From Intrasporangium calvum DSM 43043 (lineage in GTDB: Bacteria; Actinomycetota; Actinomycetes; Actinomycetales; Dermatophilaceae): a stretch of DNA of 64,000 nucleotides. This document shows, piece after piece, positions 50,462 to 63,047 of the stretch. Made by a program: the position numbers and the translations under genes. The first letter of the stretch is position 1. Every line of letters begins with the position of its first letter. The notes beneath the pieces were generated by a model, which saw only the letters and a program-made list of their open reading frames with translations, was not told the DNA's origin and searched no databases. Where the stretch lies: contig NC_014830.1 of assembly GCF_000184685.1 (NCBI RefSeq), positions 3,906,001 to 3,970,000 of the forward strand, read 5' to 3'.

Positions 50462-51406
50462 TCAGGCTCCTTGTGCGTGCTGGCGACGGGCAGTGGCCTG
50501 GGCGTAGAGACGGCCGGCGCGGTAGGAGGACCGAACGAGCGGTCCGCTCATGACGCCGAGGAAACCGAGCTCCCGCGCGACGACGGCGAGCTCGTCGAAC
50601 TCGGCCGGCTCGACCCACCGGCTCACCGGGTGGAGCAGGGCCGAGGGACGGAGGTACTGGGTGATGGTGACGAGGTCGCACCCGGCGCCGCGCAGGTCGG
50701 TGAGCGCGGCCACGACCTCCTCCGGCTCCTCCCCCATGCCGAGGATGAGGTTCGACTTCGTGACGGCCCCGGCCCCTGCGGCGTACGCGATGACCTCGAG
50801 GCTGCGCTCGTAGCGGAAGCCCGGCCGGATGCGCCGGAAGATCCGTGGGACGGTCTCGATGTTGTGGGCGAAGACCTCCGGACCCGAGGCGAGCACGACG
50901 TCGATGAGCTCGGTCCGCCCGCTGAAGTCGGGCACGAGCAGCTCGACGCCCACCCCCGGGGTGCGCTCGTGGATCTCGCGAACCGTCTCGGCCCAGAGCC
51001 AGGCTCCCTCGTCCTCGAGGTCGTCTCGGGTCACCCCGGTGACGGTGGCGTAGCGCAGCCCCATCTGCGCCACGGACTCAGCCACCCGACGAGGCTCGTC
51101 ACGGTCGAGCGGCTGGGGCTTGCCCGTCGCGATCTGGCAGAAGTCGCACCGCCTGGTGCACTGGTCTCCGCCGATGAGGAAGGTGGCCTCCCGGTCCTCC
51201 CAGCACTCGAAGATGTTGGGGCACCGAGCCTCCTGGCACACCGTGTGCAGTCCGGCGCGTTCGACGAGTCCGGCGACCTCGGCGTAGCCGGGACCAGTGC
51301 GCAGCTGCTGGCGCATCCAGGCCGGCTTGCGCTCGAGGGAGGTGGCCGCGTTGGCCACCTCCAGTCGGAGCAGCCGCCGGCCGTCGGGCACGGTGCCGGT
51401 GCTCAT
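50462..51406 (-). CDS. lipA: Lipoyl synthase
   Basis: 314 residues, radical-SAM enzyme that inserts two sulfurs into octanoyl-GcvH and other carrier proteins. Auxiliary cluster motif [12 protein letters not shown] (C-x4-C-x5-C) and radical-SAM motif CTRRCDFC (C-x3-C-x2-C) are both complete. The C-terminal RSSYRAG is conserved. The ATGA overlap with glyA shows coupling. Its place in this operon supplies the lipoyl arm to GcvH. Confidence 0.95.
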   Translation of the reverse strand: MSTGTVPDGRRLLRLEVANAATSLERKPAWMRQQLRTGPGYAEVAGLVERAGLHTVCQEARCPNIFECWEDREATFLIGGDQCTRRCDFCQIATGKPQPLDRDEPRRVAESVAQMGLRYATVTGVTRDDLEDEGAWLWAETVREIHERTPGVGVELLVPDFSGRTELIDVVLASGPEVFAHNIETVPRIFRRIRPGFRYERSLEVIAYAAGAGAVTKSNLILGMGEEPEEVVAALTDLRGAGCDLVTITQYLRPSALLHPVSRWVEPAEFDELAVVARELGFLGVMSGPLVRSSYRAGRLYAQATARRQHAQGA

Positions 51407-52686
51407 GACGACAGCTCTGGCACCGCGGGGTAGAGCGGGTGCTTCGTCGCGAGCGCCTCGACCCGCCCGCGCAGGTGACCTGCGGTCTCGTCCGTCAGGT
51501 CACCCTGCAGGGCCTCGGCGATGACGTCGGCGACCTCGGTGAACTCGGTCGCGCCGAAGCCACGGGTGGCCAGGGCCGGGGTCCCGATCCGCAGTCCGGA
51601 GGTGACCATCGGGGGGCGCGGGTCGTTGGGGACCGCGTTGCGGTTCACGGTGATCCCGATCCGGTGCAGCCGGTCCTCGGCCTGCTTGCCGTCGAGCTGC
51701 GAGTCCACGAGGTCGACGAGGACGAGGTGGACGTCCGTGCCCCCGCTGAGGACCTTGATCCCCGCGGCGCGGGTGTCGTCGGCGGAAAGACGGTCGGCGA
51801 GGATCTTCGCGCCCTCGAGGGTCCGGCGCTGCCGGTCCTGGAACTCCGCGCTGCCGGCCACGAGGAACGACACGGCCTTGGCGGCGATGACGTGCTCGAG
51901 CGGACCGCCCTGGAGGCCGGGGAAGACGGCCGAGTTGATCTTCTTGGCGATGTCGGCGTCGTCGGTGAGGATGATCCCCCCGCGCGGGCCGCCGAGCGTC
52001 TTGTGCGTGGTCGACGTCGTCACGTGGGCGTGCGGCACCGGGTTGGGGTGGAGGCCGGCCGCCACGAGCCCGGCGAAGTGGGCCATGTCGACGAAGAGGT
52101 AGGCGCCCACCTCGTCGGCGATCGCGCGGAACTCGGCGAAGTCGAGCACCCGGGGGTAGGCCGACCAGCCGGCGATGATCATCTTCGGCTTGCGCTCCTG
52201 CGCGAGCCGCCGGACCTCGGCCATGTCGACCCGGCCGTCGTCGTCGACGTGGTACGGCACGACGTCGAAGGTCTTGCCGGAGTAGTTGATCCGCATCCCG
52301 TGCGTGAGGTGACCACCGTGCGCGAGGTCCAGACCGAGGATCGTGTCGCCGTGCTGGAGCAGCGCGAAGAACACCGCCGTGTTGGCCTGGGCGCCGGAGT
52401 GCGGCTGGACGTTGGCGAAGCCGGCGCCGAAGAGGGCCTTGACCCGATCGATGGCGAGCTGCTCGACGACGTCGACGTGCTCACAGCCGCCGTAGTAGCG
52501 GCGCCCAGGGTAGCCCTCGGCGTACTTGTTCGTCGCGACCGAGCCCTGGGCCTCCATGACGGCGAGGGGGGCGAAGTTCTCCGACGCGATCATCTCGAGC
52601 GTCGACTCCTGGCGCCGGAGCTCGGCGTCGAGGGCGGCGGCCACGTCGGGGTCCACCTGGGCGAGGTGCTGGTTGAGGAGGTTCAT
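51403..52686 (-). CDS. glyA: Serine hydroxymethyltransferase
   Basis: 427 residues from ATG 52686 with AGGAGC upstream. PLP enzyme that makes serine from glycine and methylene-tetrahydrofolate. Motifs: [34 protein letters not shown], and the PLP lysine in [16 protein letters not shown]. It uses the methylene-THF released by the Gcv system, so two glycines give one serine. Overlaps lipA by four bases and follows gcvH after 11 bases. Confidence 0.96.
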   Translation of the reverse strand: MNLLNQHLAQVDPDVAAALDAELRRQESTLEMIASENFAPLAVMEAQGSVATNKYAEGYPGRRYYGGCEHVDVVEQLAIDRVKALFGAGFANVQPHSGAQANTAVFFALLQHGDTILGLDLAHGGHLTHGMRINYSGKTFDVVPYHVDDDGRVDMAEVRRLAQERKPKMIIAGWSAYPRVLDFAEFRAIADEVGAYLFVDMAHFAGLVAAGLHPNPVPHAHVTTSTTHKTLGGPRGGIILTDDADIAKKINSAVFPGLQGGPLEHVIAAKAVSFLVAGSAEFQDRQRRTLEGAKILADRLSADDTRAAGIKVLSGGTDVHLVLVDLVDSQLDGKQAEDRLHRIGITVNRNAVPNDPRPPMVTSGLRIGTPALATRGFGATEFTEVADVIAEALQGDLTDETAGHLRGRVEALATKHPLYPAVPELSS

Positions 52687-52697
52687 GGCGGGGCTCC

Positions 52698-53078
52698 TCA
52701 CGCGCTCTCGACGACAGCGCGGTAGGCCTCCGCGTCGAGCAGGTCGCCGAGACCGTCCTCGACGCGGAGACGGAAGAGCCAGCCGCCCTCGAAGGACGCC
52801 GCGTTGACGAGGCTCGGGTCGTCCACGACCGCGGCGTTCACCTCGGTGACCTCGCCGGTCAGGGGTGCGTAGAGGTCGCTCACCGACTTCGTCGACTCGA
52901 CCTCGCCGCAGGTCTCGCCGGACGTGATGGTCGAGCCGGCCTCGGGGAGGTCGACGTAGACGACGTCGCCGAGCGCCTCGGCGGCGAACTGGGTGATGCC
53001 GACGGTGGCGACGTCACCGTCGATCCGGACCCACTCGTGGTCCTTGGTGTACTTGAGGTCTGCGGGGATGGTGCTCAT
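52698..53078 (-). CDS. gcvH: Glycine cleavage system H protein
   Basis: 126 residues. The lipoyl-bearing lysine is in [14 protein letters not shown], and the start [20 protein letters not shown] is typical. AGGAGA precedes the ATG. It shuttles the aminomethyl group between GcvP, GcvT and the L protein. No gcvL/lpd gene lies in the window; the shared dihydrolipoyl dehydrogenase is expected elsewhere. Confidence 0.96.
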   Translation of the reverse strand: MSTIPADLKYTKDHEWVRIDGDVATVGITQFAAEALGDVVYVDLPEAGSTITSGETCGEVESTKSVSDLYAPLTGEVTEVNAAVVDDPSLVNAASFEGGWLFRLRVEDGLGDLLDAEAYRAVVESA

Positions 53079-53136
53079 GGGAGTCTCCTGGGAAGTCTGT
53101 GGGGTGGGGCGAGCGAGCGCAGCGGGTGCTGGTCGC

Positions 53137-54237
<1,101 letters not shown>

Positions 54238-54266
54238 GCTTGCCTGCTCTCGGGTCGGGTTCACGG

Positions 54267-57206
<2,940 letters not shown>

Positions 57207-57255
57207 TGCGGGAGGCTCCCTGGTCGGTGCGCGCGTCAGAGCGCGACTGGATGGT

Positions 57256-57442
57256 CACCTCCCCGCTCTGTCATTGGACCTGAGAGCTTCACCGGCCTCT
57301 CAGCCGGCTTGCACCGTGGGTGCAGGACGCGGTCCTGCTTTCCAGAGTTCGCCTCATCGCAACGGTCATGGGGGCCTGAGAGATTCTGGGGAGAAGTTGC
57401 TCCTTCGGCGCCGCGACTGGCTGGTCGCGAACTCTCCCGCTG
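57256..57442 (-). ncRNA. Tandem glycine riboswitch upstream of gcvP
   Basis: Two aptamers on the minus strand. Aptamer 1: GCGGGAGAGTTCGCG ... CGCCGAAGGAGCAA ... ATCTCTCAGGC. Aptamer 2: ACTCTGGAAAG ... CACCCACGGTGCAAGCC ... CTCTCAGGTCCAATGACAGA then GCGGGGAGG. This is the cooperative on-switch that allows gcv expression when glycine is high. Boundaries approximate. Confidence 0.93.
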
Positions 57443-57477
57443 CGATTCGAATGGCGGATATGGAGTTTGTCGCGATC

Positions 57478-57506
57478 ACGGTAGGTGCCGCGGGGCTCCC
57501 CGTCAA
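57478..57506 (-). promoter_or_regulatory. Promoter of the gcvP operon
   Basis: On the minus strand TTGACG, 17 bases, TACCGT. Predicted transcription start near 57471, about 30 bases before the riboswitch. Confidence 0.6.
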
Positions 57507-57567
57507 TGCGTGACCACCTGATGGTGAACAGCGGTTCAGCAAGACATCCGACATCTGGACCGGGGGC

Positions 57568-57596
57568 TTGTGCCGTCCCGACGTCAGGTCTACCGT
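57568..57596 (+). promoter_or_regulatory. Promoter of the cycA-like gene
   Basis: TTGTGC, 17 bases, TACCGT. The -10 hexamer is identical to that of the gcvP promoter. Predicted start near 57603. Confidence 0.5.
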
Positions 57597-57633
57597 CCGG
57601 CGCACCATCTAATTGAAAATGCCATCGAGCTGT

Positions 57634-57828
57634 GGCGGGAGAGTCCCGTCGTCCTCAACGAGGACGTTCGGGCGCCGAAGGAGCAAGTCCTCCCCTGGAA
57701 TCTCTCAGGCCCCCGTACCGCCACCGGCTGGGCAACTCTGGAAAGCTGCCGGGCGCCACGCCCGGACACCGACGGTGCAAGCGGATGACTCCGCGAATCT
57801 CTCAGGTCCGAACACAGAGCGGGGAGGG
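57634..57828 (+). ncRNA. Tandem glycine riboswitch upstream of the permease
   Basis: Two aptamers on the plus strand. Aptamer 1: GGCGGGAGAGTCCCG ... GCGCCGAAGGAGCAAG ... AATCTCTCAGGCCCCCG. Aptamer 2: CAACTCTGGAAAGC ... CACCGACGGTGCAAGC ... AATCTCTCAGGTCCG then CAGAGCGGGGAGGG. It mirrors the gcvP switch and makes the permease glycine-responsive. Confidence 0.93.
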
Positions 57829-57860
57829 ACCACTCATCCCCTGCCGGAACGGACCGGACC

Positions 57861-59378
57861 ATGCCTCAACTCAGCAACGGCGCTGACACCCTGATCGCGC
57901 CTCCCCCCGCACCTCCGACCCCCGAGGCTCGGGCGGCCGAGGCGACCAGCGCGGAGAGCCCGCACCTGGCGCGCTCCCTGTCGAACCGCCACATCCAGCT
58001 CATCGCCATCGGCGGCGCCATCGGCACGGGGCTCTTCATGGGCTCCGGCAAGACGATCTCGCTCGCCGGCCCGTCGGTGATCTTCGTCTACATGATCATC
58101 GGCTTCATGCTCTTCTTCGTCATGCGGGCGATGGGTGAGCTGCTCCTCTCCAACCTCAACTACAAGTCGTTCACCGACTTCGCCGCGGACCTCCTCGGGC
58201 CGTGGGCCGGCTTCTTCACCGGCTGGACCTACTGGTTCTGCTGGATCGTCACCGGGATCGCCGACATCGTCGCGATCGCCGGCTACGTGCGGTACTGGTG
58301 GGCGGACCTGCCGCTCTGGATCCCGGCGGTCTCCGCGATCGTCCTGCTGCTCAGCCTCAACCTGCCGACGGTCAAGGCGTTCGGCGAGACCGAGTTCTGG
58401 TTCGCGCTCGTGAAGATCGTCGCGATCGTGACGCTCATCGTCGTCGGCATCGTCATGGTGTTCAACTCGTTCACCGCGCCGAACGGAGCCGAGGCCTCGT
58501 TCACCAACCTGTGGAACGACGGCGGGATGTTCCCCACCGGTGTCATGGGCTTCGTCGCGGGCTTCCAGATCGCGGTCTTCGCGTTCGTCGGTCTCGAGCT
58601 CGTCGGCACCACGGCCGCCGAGACGAAGAGCCCGGAGCGGACGCTGCCGAAGGCGATCAACTCGATCCCGATCCGGATCATGCTCTTCTACGTCGGAGCG
58701 CTCGTCGTCATCATGGCGGTCACCCCGTGGCGTGAGATCGTGGCCGACAAGTCCCCCTTCGTGGGCATGTTCAGCCTGGCCGGCCTCGGGATCGCCGCCT
58801 CCCTCATCAACTTCGTCGTGCTGACGTCGGCCGCGTCCTCGGCCAACTCGGGGATGTACTCGACGTCGCGGATGATCTACGGGCTGGCCCTCGAGGGCGA
58901 TGCCCCGTCCCGGCTCCGCCGGCTCACCAAGCGCAAGGTGCCCGCGAGCGCCCTGTTCTTCTCCTGCGTCTTCCTCCTCGGCGGCGTCGCGCTGCTCTAC
59001 GCCGGCACGTCGATCATGGAGGCGTTCACCGTCGTCACGACGATCTCGGCGCTGCTCTTCATGTTCGTCTGGTCGATGATCCTCATCTCCTATCTGGCCT
59101 ACCGGCGCAAGCACCCGGAGCGGCATGCCCGTTCCGCCTTCAAGCTGCCCGGCGGGGTCGTCATGGTCTGGGTCGTGTTCGGCTTCTTCGGCTTCCTCCT
59201 GTGGGCGCTCACCCAGCAGGCCGACACGCTGCGCGCCCTGCTCGTGACGCCCGTCTGGTTCGTCGTCCTCGGGGTGGCCTGGGCGATCGTCCGGCGCCGC
59301 CCGCACCACGTGGCCCGCTACGAGGCGTTCCGCCGGGCCTTGCAGGAGCCGAGCGAGACCTCCTCCACCGTCGTCTAG
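57861..59378 (+). CDS. cycA: APC-family amino-acid permease, CycA-like (glycine/serine/alanine)
   Basis: 505 residues with twelve membrane helices. The APC signature IQLIAIGGAIGTGLFMGSGK is in helix 1, followed by AGPSVIFVYMIIGFMLFFVMRAMGELL, which closely matches the AAT group containing CycA, the D-serine/D-alanine/glycine transporter. The consensus FVGLELVGTTAAETKSPERTLPKAINSIP is also present. The glycine riboswitch in its leader supports glycine as a substrate. The ribosome binding site is weak. Confidence 0.88.
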   Translation: MPQLSNGADTLIAPPPAPPTPEARAAEATSAESPHLARSLSNRHIQLIAIGGAIGTGLFMGSGKTISLAGPSVIFVYMIIGFMLFFVMRAMGELLLSNLNYKSFTDFAADLLGPWAGFFTGWTYWFCWIVTGIADIVAIAGYVRYWWADLPLWIPAVSAIVLLLSLNLPTVKAFGETEFWFALVKIVAIVTLIVVGIVMVFNSFTAPNGAEASFTNLWNDGGMFPTGVMGFVAGFQIAVFAFVGLELVGTTAAETKSPERTLPKAINSIPIRIMLFYVGALVVIMAVTPWREIVADKSPFVGMFSLAGLGIAASLINFVVLTSAASSANSGMYSTSRMIYGLALEGDAPSRLRRLTKRKVPASALFFSCVFLLGGVALLYAGTSIMEAFTVVTTISALLFMFVWSMILISYLAYRRKHPERHARSAFKLPGGVVMVWVVFGFFGFLLWALTQQADTLRALLVTPVWFVVLGVAWAIVRRRPHHVARYEAFRRALQEPSETSSTVV

Positions 59379-59390
59379 ACCCATCCGGCC

Positions 59391-59454
59391 GTATGCCGCT
59401 GAGCTCGCCCCCCGCCCACCGCACCTCGGGCGCGGGGCGAGCTCAGCGGCATAC
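59391..59454. terminator. Hairpin from an extended inverted pair of the dispersed repeat
   Basis: GTATGCCGCTGAGCTCGCCC pairs with its complement near 59435-59454, giving a stem of about 21 bp around a loop of about 22 bases. It starts 13 bases after the permease stop. Confidence 0.8.
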
Positions 59455-59521
59455 CCCTTGCTGGTGCCGTGGGAACGAGCGGTCCTCGACCAGGTCAGCC
59501 GAATACCAGACCGGCGCTTGA

Positions 59522-59540
59522 CCTTGACGCAGCGTCAGGG
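59522..59540. promoter_or_regulatory. Palindrome before the ABC exporter genes
   Basis: CCTTGACGC-A-GCGTCAGGG, 9-1-9 with one mismatch, containing TTGACG. A likely site for the MerR-family protein encoded downstream. Confidence 0.5.
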
Positions 59541-59555
59541 TTGCACGCTGCTGAC

Positions 59556-60338
59556 ATGACCACCACACCAGCCATCACGATCACGGGGCTCACGAAGTCC
59601 TACGGCGACACCGCCGTGCTCCGAGGCGTCGACCTCAGCGTCCCTGCCGGCTCCATCGTCGCCCTGCTCGGCTCCAACGGTGCCGGGAAGACGACGACCG
59701 TGCGGATCCTGTCCACGCTCCTCAAGGCGGACGGTGGAGCCTGCTCCGTCAACGGCCACGACGTCGCCACCGCGCCCGCCGAGGTGCGCGCGTCGATCAG
59801 CCTCACCGGGCAGTTCGCCGCCGTCGACGAGATCCTCACCGGGCGGGAGAACCTCGTCCTCATCGCCGAGCTGCGCCGGCTCTCGGACCCACGCGGCATC
59901 GCGGACGACCTGCTGGCGCGGTTCGGGCTGACCGACGCGGCCGCGCGCCGGGTGGCGACCTACTCCGGTGGGATGCGTCGTCGGCTCGACATCGCGATGA
60001 GCCTCATCGGCCATCCGCCGGTGCTCTTCCTCGACGAGCCGACGAGCGGCCTCGACCCCCAGTCCCGGCTCGAGGTGTGGGACACCGCGCGTCAGCTCGC
60101 CGGGCAGGGCACCACCGTGCTGCTCACGACCCAGTACCTCGACGAGGCCGAGAACCTCGCCGACCGGATCGCCATCCTCCACGAGGGCCGCATCATCGCG
60201 GACGGCACCCTCGCCGAGCTCAGACAGCTGCTTCCGCCAGCCACGGTGGAGTACGTCGAGAAGAAACCCACCCTCGAGGACGTCTTCCTCGCCATCGTCG
60301 GCCACGACCACCCCGTCAGAAAGGGAGCCGAGTCATGA
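59556..60338 (+). CDS. ABC exporter ATP-binding protein (DrrA-like)
   Basis: 260 residues from ATG 59556. Walker A GSNGAGKTTT, signature YSGGMRRRLDIA, Walker B VLFLDEPTSGLD and the switch His region reading TTQYLDEAE, where Gln stands in for the usual His, a feature of the DrrA/ABC-2 drug-export group. The C-terminal stretch ATVEYVEKKPTLEDVFLAIVG is also DrrA-like. It powers the permease encoded next, with an ATGA overlap. Confidence 0.9.
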   Translation: MTTTPAITITGLTKSYGDTAVLRGVDLSVPAGSIVALLGSNGAGKTTTVRILSTLLKADGGACSVNGHDVATAPAEVRASISLTGQFAAVDEILTGRENLVLIAELRRLSDPRGIADDLLARFGLTDAAARRVATYSGGMRRRLDIAMSLIGHPPVLFLDEPTSGLDPQSRLEVWDTARQLAGQGTTVLLTTQYLDEAENLADRIAILHEGRIIADGTLAELRQLLPPATVEYVEKKPTLEDVFLAIVGHDHPVRKGAES

Positions 60339-61081
60339 CCAGCGCCACGACCGTCCTGCTCAAGCGGTCGCTCCGGCACATCCTCCGCAGCCCGGACACC
60401 ATCGTCACCACCGCCATCACCCCGATCGCCATGCTCCTGCTCTTCGTCTACGTCTTCGGGGGCGCGATCGACGTCGGCGGCGGCAGCTACGTCGACTACC
60501 TGCTGCCCGGGATCCTGCTCATCACGGTCGCCTCCGGCATCGCCTACACCGCGTTCCGGCTCTTCACCGACGTCTCCACCGGGATCGTCGAGCGGTTCCA
60601 GGCGATGCCGATCCCCCGGTCGGCGCTGCTCTGGGCCCACGTGCTCACCTCGGTCGTGGCCAACCTCGTCTCGCTCGCGCTCGTCGTGCTGGTGGCCCTG
60701 GCCATGGGCTTCCGGTCCGGGGCCGGCGTCCTCGCCTGGCTGGGCGTCGTCGGGATCCTCGTGCTCTTCACGCTGGCCCTGACCTGGCTGGCCGTCGTCC
60801 CCGGGCTCACCGCGAAGTCGGTCGATGGCGTGAGCGGCTTCTCCTACCCGCTGATCTTCCTGCCGTTCATCAGCTCCGCCTTCGTGCCCACCTCTGGAAT
60901 GCCGGGTCCGGTGCAGTGGTTCGCGGAGCACCAGCCGGTCACCCCGATCGTCGACACCATCCGCAGCCTGTACGCCGAGCAACCCGTCGACGACGGGTGG
61001 ACCGCCGTCGGGTGGTGCGTCGCCCTCACGGTCGTCGCCTACGCCCTCGCGGTGCGCACCTACCGGCGCAGGATCGGCTGA
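60335..61081 (+). CDS. ABC-2 type exporter permease (DrrB-like)
   Basis: 248 residues, six membrane helices. Start SATTVLLKRSLRHILRSPDT and the YVFGGAI and VERFQAMPIPRSALLWAHV segments are typical of the DrrB/ABC-2 permease family that exports antibiotics or lipids. It overlaps the ATP-binding gene by four bases and is followed by a MerR-family regulator gene after 33 bases. Confidence 0.9.
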   Translation: MTSATTVLLKRSLRHILRSPDTIVTTAITPIAMLLLFVYVFGGAIDVGGGSYVDYLLPGILLITVASGIAYTAFRLFTDVSTGIVERFQAMPIPRSALLWAHVLTSVVANLVSLALVVLVALAMGFRSGAGVLAWLGVVGILVLFTLALTWLAVVPGLTAKSVDGVSGFSYPLIFLPFISSAFVPTSGMPGPVQWFAEHQPVTPIVDTIRSLYAEQPVDDGWTAVGWCVALTVVAYALAVRTYRRRIG

Positions 61082-61114
61082 CGGGGCCCAGCGACCAACC
61101 GGGAGAATGGGGCC

Positions 61115-61888
61115 ATGCTGACGATCAGCCAGCTCGCGTCGTATGCAGGTGTGACCGTGCGAGCCGTCCGGCACTACCACGCCAAGGGGTTGCTCCCCGA
61201 GCCGGTTCGTGACCACTCCGGCTACCGTCGCTACGACGCCGCTGCCGTGGTGGAGCTCGTCAAGATCCGCACCCTGGCCGATGCCGGCGTGCCGCTCTCC
61301 CGGATTCACCAGCTGCTCGTGGCGGACGAGGACGAGTTCGCGGCGGCGGTCGAGGAGATCGACCGCCGCCTCCGCGCCGAGATCAGGGAACGGCAGGTCC
61401 ATCGCGAGCGCATCGCCCGGCTCACCGCCGGTGACAGCCTGGCGCTGCCTCCGGAGGCGGTGGCCTACCTCGACCGGATGCGCGAGCTCGGCTTCCGGCA
61501 GCGACTGATCGAGATCGAGCGCGACAGCTGGATCCTCATCGCCGCCCAGATGCCCGACGCCGTGCCCGCCCTCATGGCCATCAAGCACACCCAGATCGAG
61601 CACGAGGTGATGCGCGGGCTCTATCTCGACCTCGGCGAGCTCGTCGACGTCGGGCCGGATGACCCACGGCTGCCGGAGCTCGCCGATCGGGTGGCGGCCT
61701 TCATCGAGGTAGCCGCGGCCGAGGCGGTGGGGGTCGAAGAGGAACACCCCGTCGGCGACGACCTGGTGGCGCTGCTCGACGGGGCGTTCCTCGACTCCTT
61801 CCCCTGCGCGCCCCGCCTGCTCGAGCTGCTCGAGGAGCGCGGCTGGACCGGCTGGACCAACATCAGGCGCACTGGGGCTGCGCCCTGA
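61115..61888 (+). CDS. MerR-family transcription regulator
   Basis: 257 residues. N-terminal winged HTH (LTISQLASYAGVTVRAVRHYHAKGLLPEPVRDHSGYRRYD, residues 2-41, typical MerR), then a coiled dimer helix (about 70-110) and a long C-terminal domain (about 120-257) without the cysteines of metal sensors. That points to a small-molecule ligand, perhaps the compound exported by the ABC system upstream. Same direction, 33 bases behind the permease. Confidence 0.88.
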   Translation: MLTISQLASYAGVTVRAVRHYHAKGLLPEPVRDHSGYRRYDAAAVVELVKIRTLADAGVPLSRIHQLLVADEDEFAAAVEEIDRRLRAEIRERQVHRERIARLTAGDSLALPPEAVAYLDRMRELGFRQRLIEIERDSWILIAAQMPDAVPALMAIKHTQIEHEVMRGLYLDLGELVDVGPDDPRLPELADRVAAFIEVAAAEAVGVEEEHPVGDDLVALLDGAFLDSFPCAPRLLELLEERGWTGWTNIRRTGAAP

Positions 61889-61940
61889 AGGCGGGCTGGA
61901 TCGGCCCGCTCGGGACCGCTTGGATTGTCCGCGGGGTCCG

Positions 61941-62966
61941 TCAGCGGCCGCACCGGTCCGGACGGCTCCAGGGCCAGTCCGAGTCGATCCATCGGGCGAC
62001 CGCGTCGGCGAGGGGGGTGTCGAGGTGGGCCCGGTCGGCGCGGACCCACGACTGCACGACGACGTCGTGCTCCGCCGCCGACGGGTAGAGATAGACGCAG
62101 CCGATGACGTCGCCGTGGGCAGGCTCGAGGACGGTGAAGGTGAAGCCTCGACCCGTCTCGAAGTCGCGGGCATGCCGCTCGAGGTCAGCCAGGTTCTCCT
62201 CGAGCGTCAGGCCGCCGTCCGGGGGCCAGTCGCCGTCGGGGTAGCCCGGGCTCGCACGGATGTGCTCGATGCTCGACGTCCAGGCCGCGTGATCGGCGGT
62301 GTTGTGCTGCGGGCCGAGCGGCTCCAACCTGAACCGCTCGTCGACCAGCGACGTGGGCGGGGTGAACCCCGCCGGGGTGAAGCGGTGGCCAGCGACCCGT
62401 GCTGCCCTCTCGGTGCGACGCCAGCGCCGGGCGAAGTCGGCCTCCTGCTCCGGTGACAGTGCCTCGACGTCCTCGCCGATGCGGCCGTCGAGCTGCTCGC
62501 GGATGATGTCCAGGTGGCCGAGGTGCTGGCGGGTCTCGCCGACCATGTGGGCCAGCACGCTGAACAGCGGGACGTCCGCGGCTCCCCACCACGGGACGTG
62601 CCCGACGGCATCGATGGGGAGCGCCTCGATGGTGTCGTCGGCGTGGCGACAGGCCCTGCGGTAGTCGTCGACGACCTGCTCACGGGACTCGTCGGCGGGC
62701 ACCCACATCAGGTCCTCGTTGCGAAAGCCCTGGTCGACGGTGGGAAGCGGCTCGGGATACGGCCGGTCGAAGACGAACCCGAAGTAGGTGGCCTCGTAGA
62801 ACGCCAGGTGCTTGACCAGCCCGAGGAGGTTGGTGCCCGTGCGGGTCATGGGCCGGCGGACGTCGTACTCGTCGAGCCCGTCGAGCTTCGGCAGCACCTC
62901 CGCCCTCGCCCAGCGGAGGCACTGGTGAAGATGAGTCTTGGCGGCCCGGGCAGCGTCGTCGCTCAT
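61941..62966 (-). CDS. DinB-like and GNAT domain fusion
   Basis: 341 residues. Residues about 8-165 form a DinB/DUF664 four-helix bundle with His at the metal positions (LVKHLAFYEATYFG and HMVGETRQHLGHLDII). Residues about 205-335 form a GNAT-like acetyltransferase (RFRLEPLGPQHNTADHAAW, then FTFTVLEPAHGDVIGCVYLYP). Both domains are common alone; the linker is short. DinB proteins in actinobacteria include mycothiol-dependent enzymes. No role can be assigned. Confidence 0.78.
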   Translation of the reverse strand: MSDDAARAAKTHLHQCLRWARAEVLPKLDGLDEYDVRRPMTRTGTNLLGLVKHLAFYEATYFGFVFDRPYPEPLPTVDQGFRNEDLMWVPADESREQVVDDYRRACRHADDTIEALPIDAVGHVPWWGAADVPLFSVLAHMVGETRQHLGHLDIIREQLDGRIGEDVEALSPEQEADFARRWRRTERAARVAGHRFTPAGFTPPTSLVDERFRLEPLGPQHNTADHAAWTSSIEHIRASPGYPDGDWPPDGGLTLEENLADLERHARDFETGRGFTFTVLEPAHGDVIGCVYLYPSAAEHDVVVQSWVRADRAHLDTPLADAVARWIDSDWPWSRPDRCGR

Positions 62967-63005
62967 GCCTCAAGTGTGCCTTGGGCGAGCACGAGTGTTC
63001 CGGCC

Positions 63006-63019
63006 GGATGCCGCTGGGC
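63006..63019 (+). repeat. Dispersed repeat, degenerate single copy
   Basis: GGATGCCGCTGGGC, one base from consensus, followed by TCGTTCC. Lies in the 81-base gap between two leftward genes. Confidence 0.55.
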
Positions 63020-63047
63020 TCGTTCCGCGCCACGGTCCGCGCCACGG

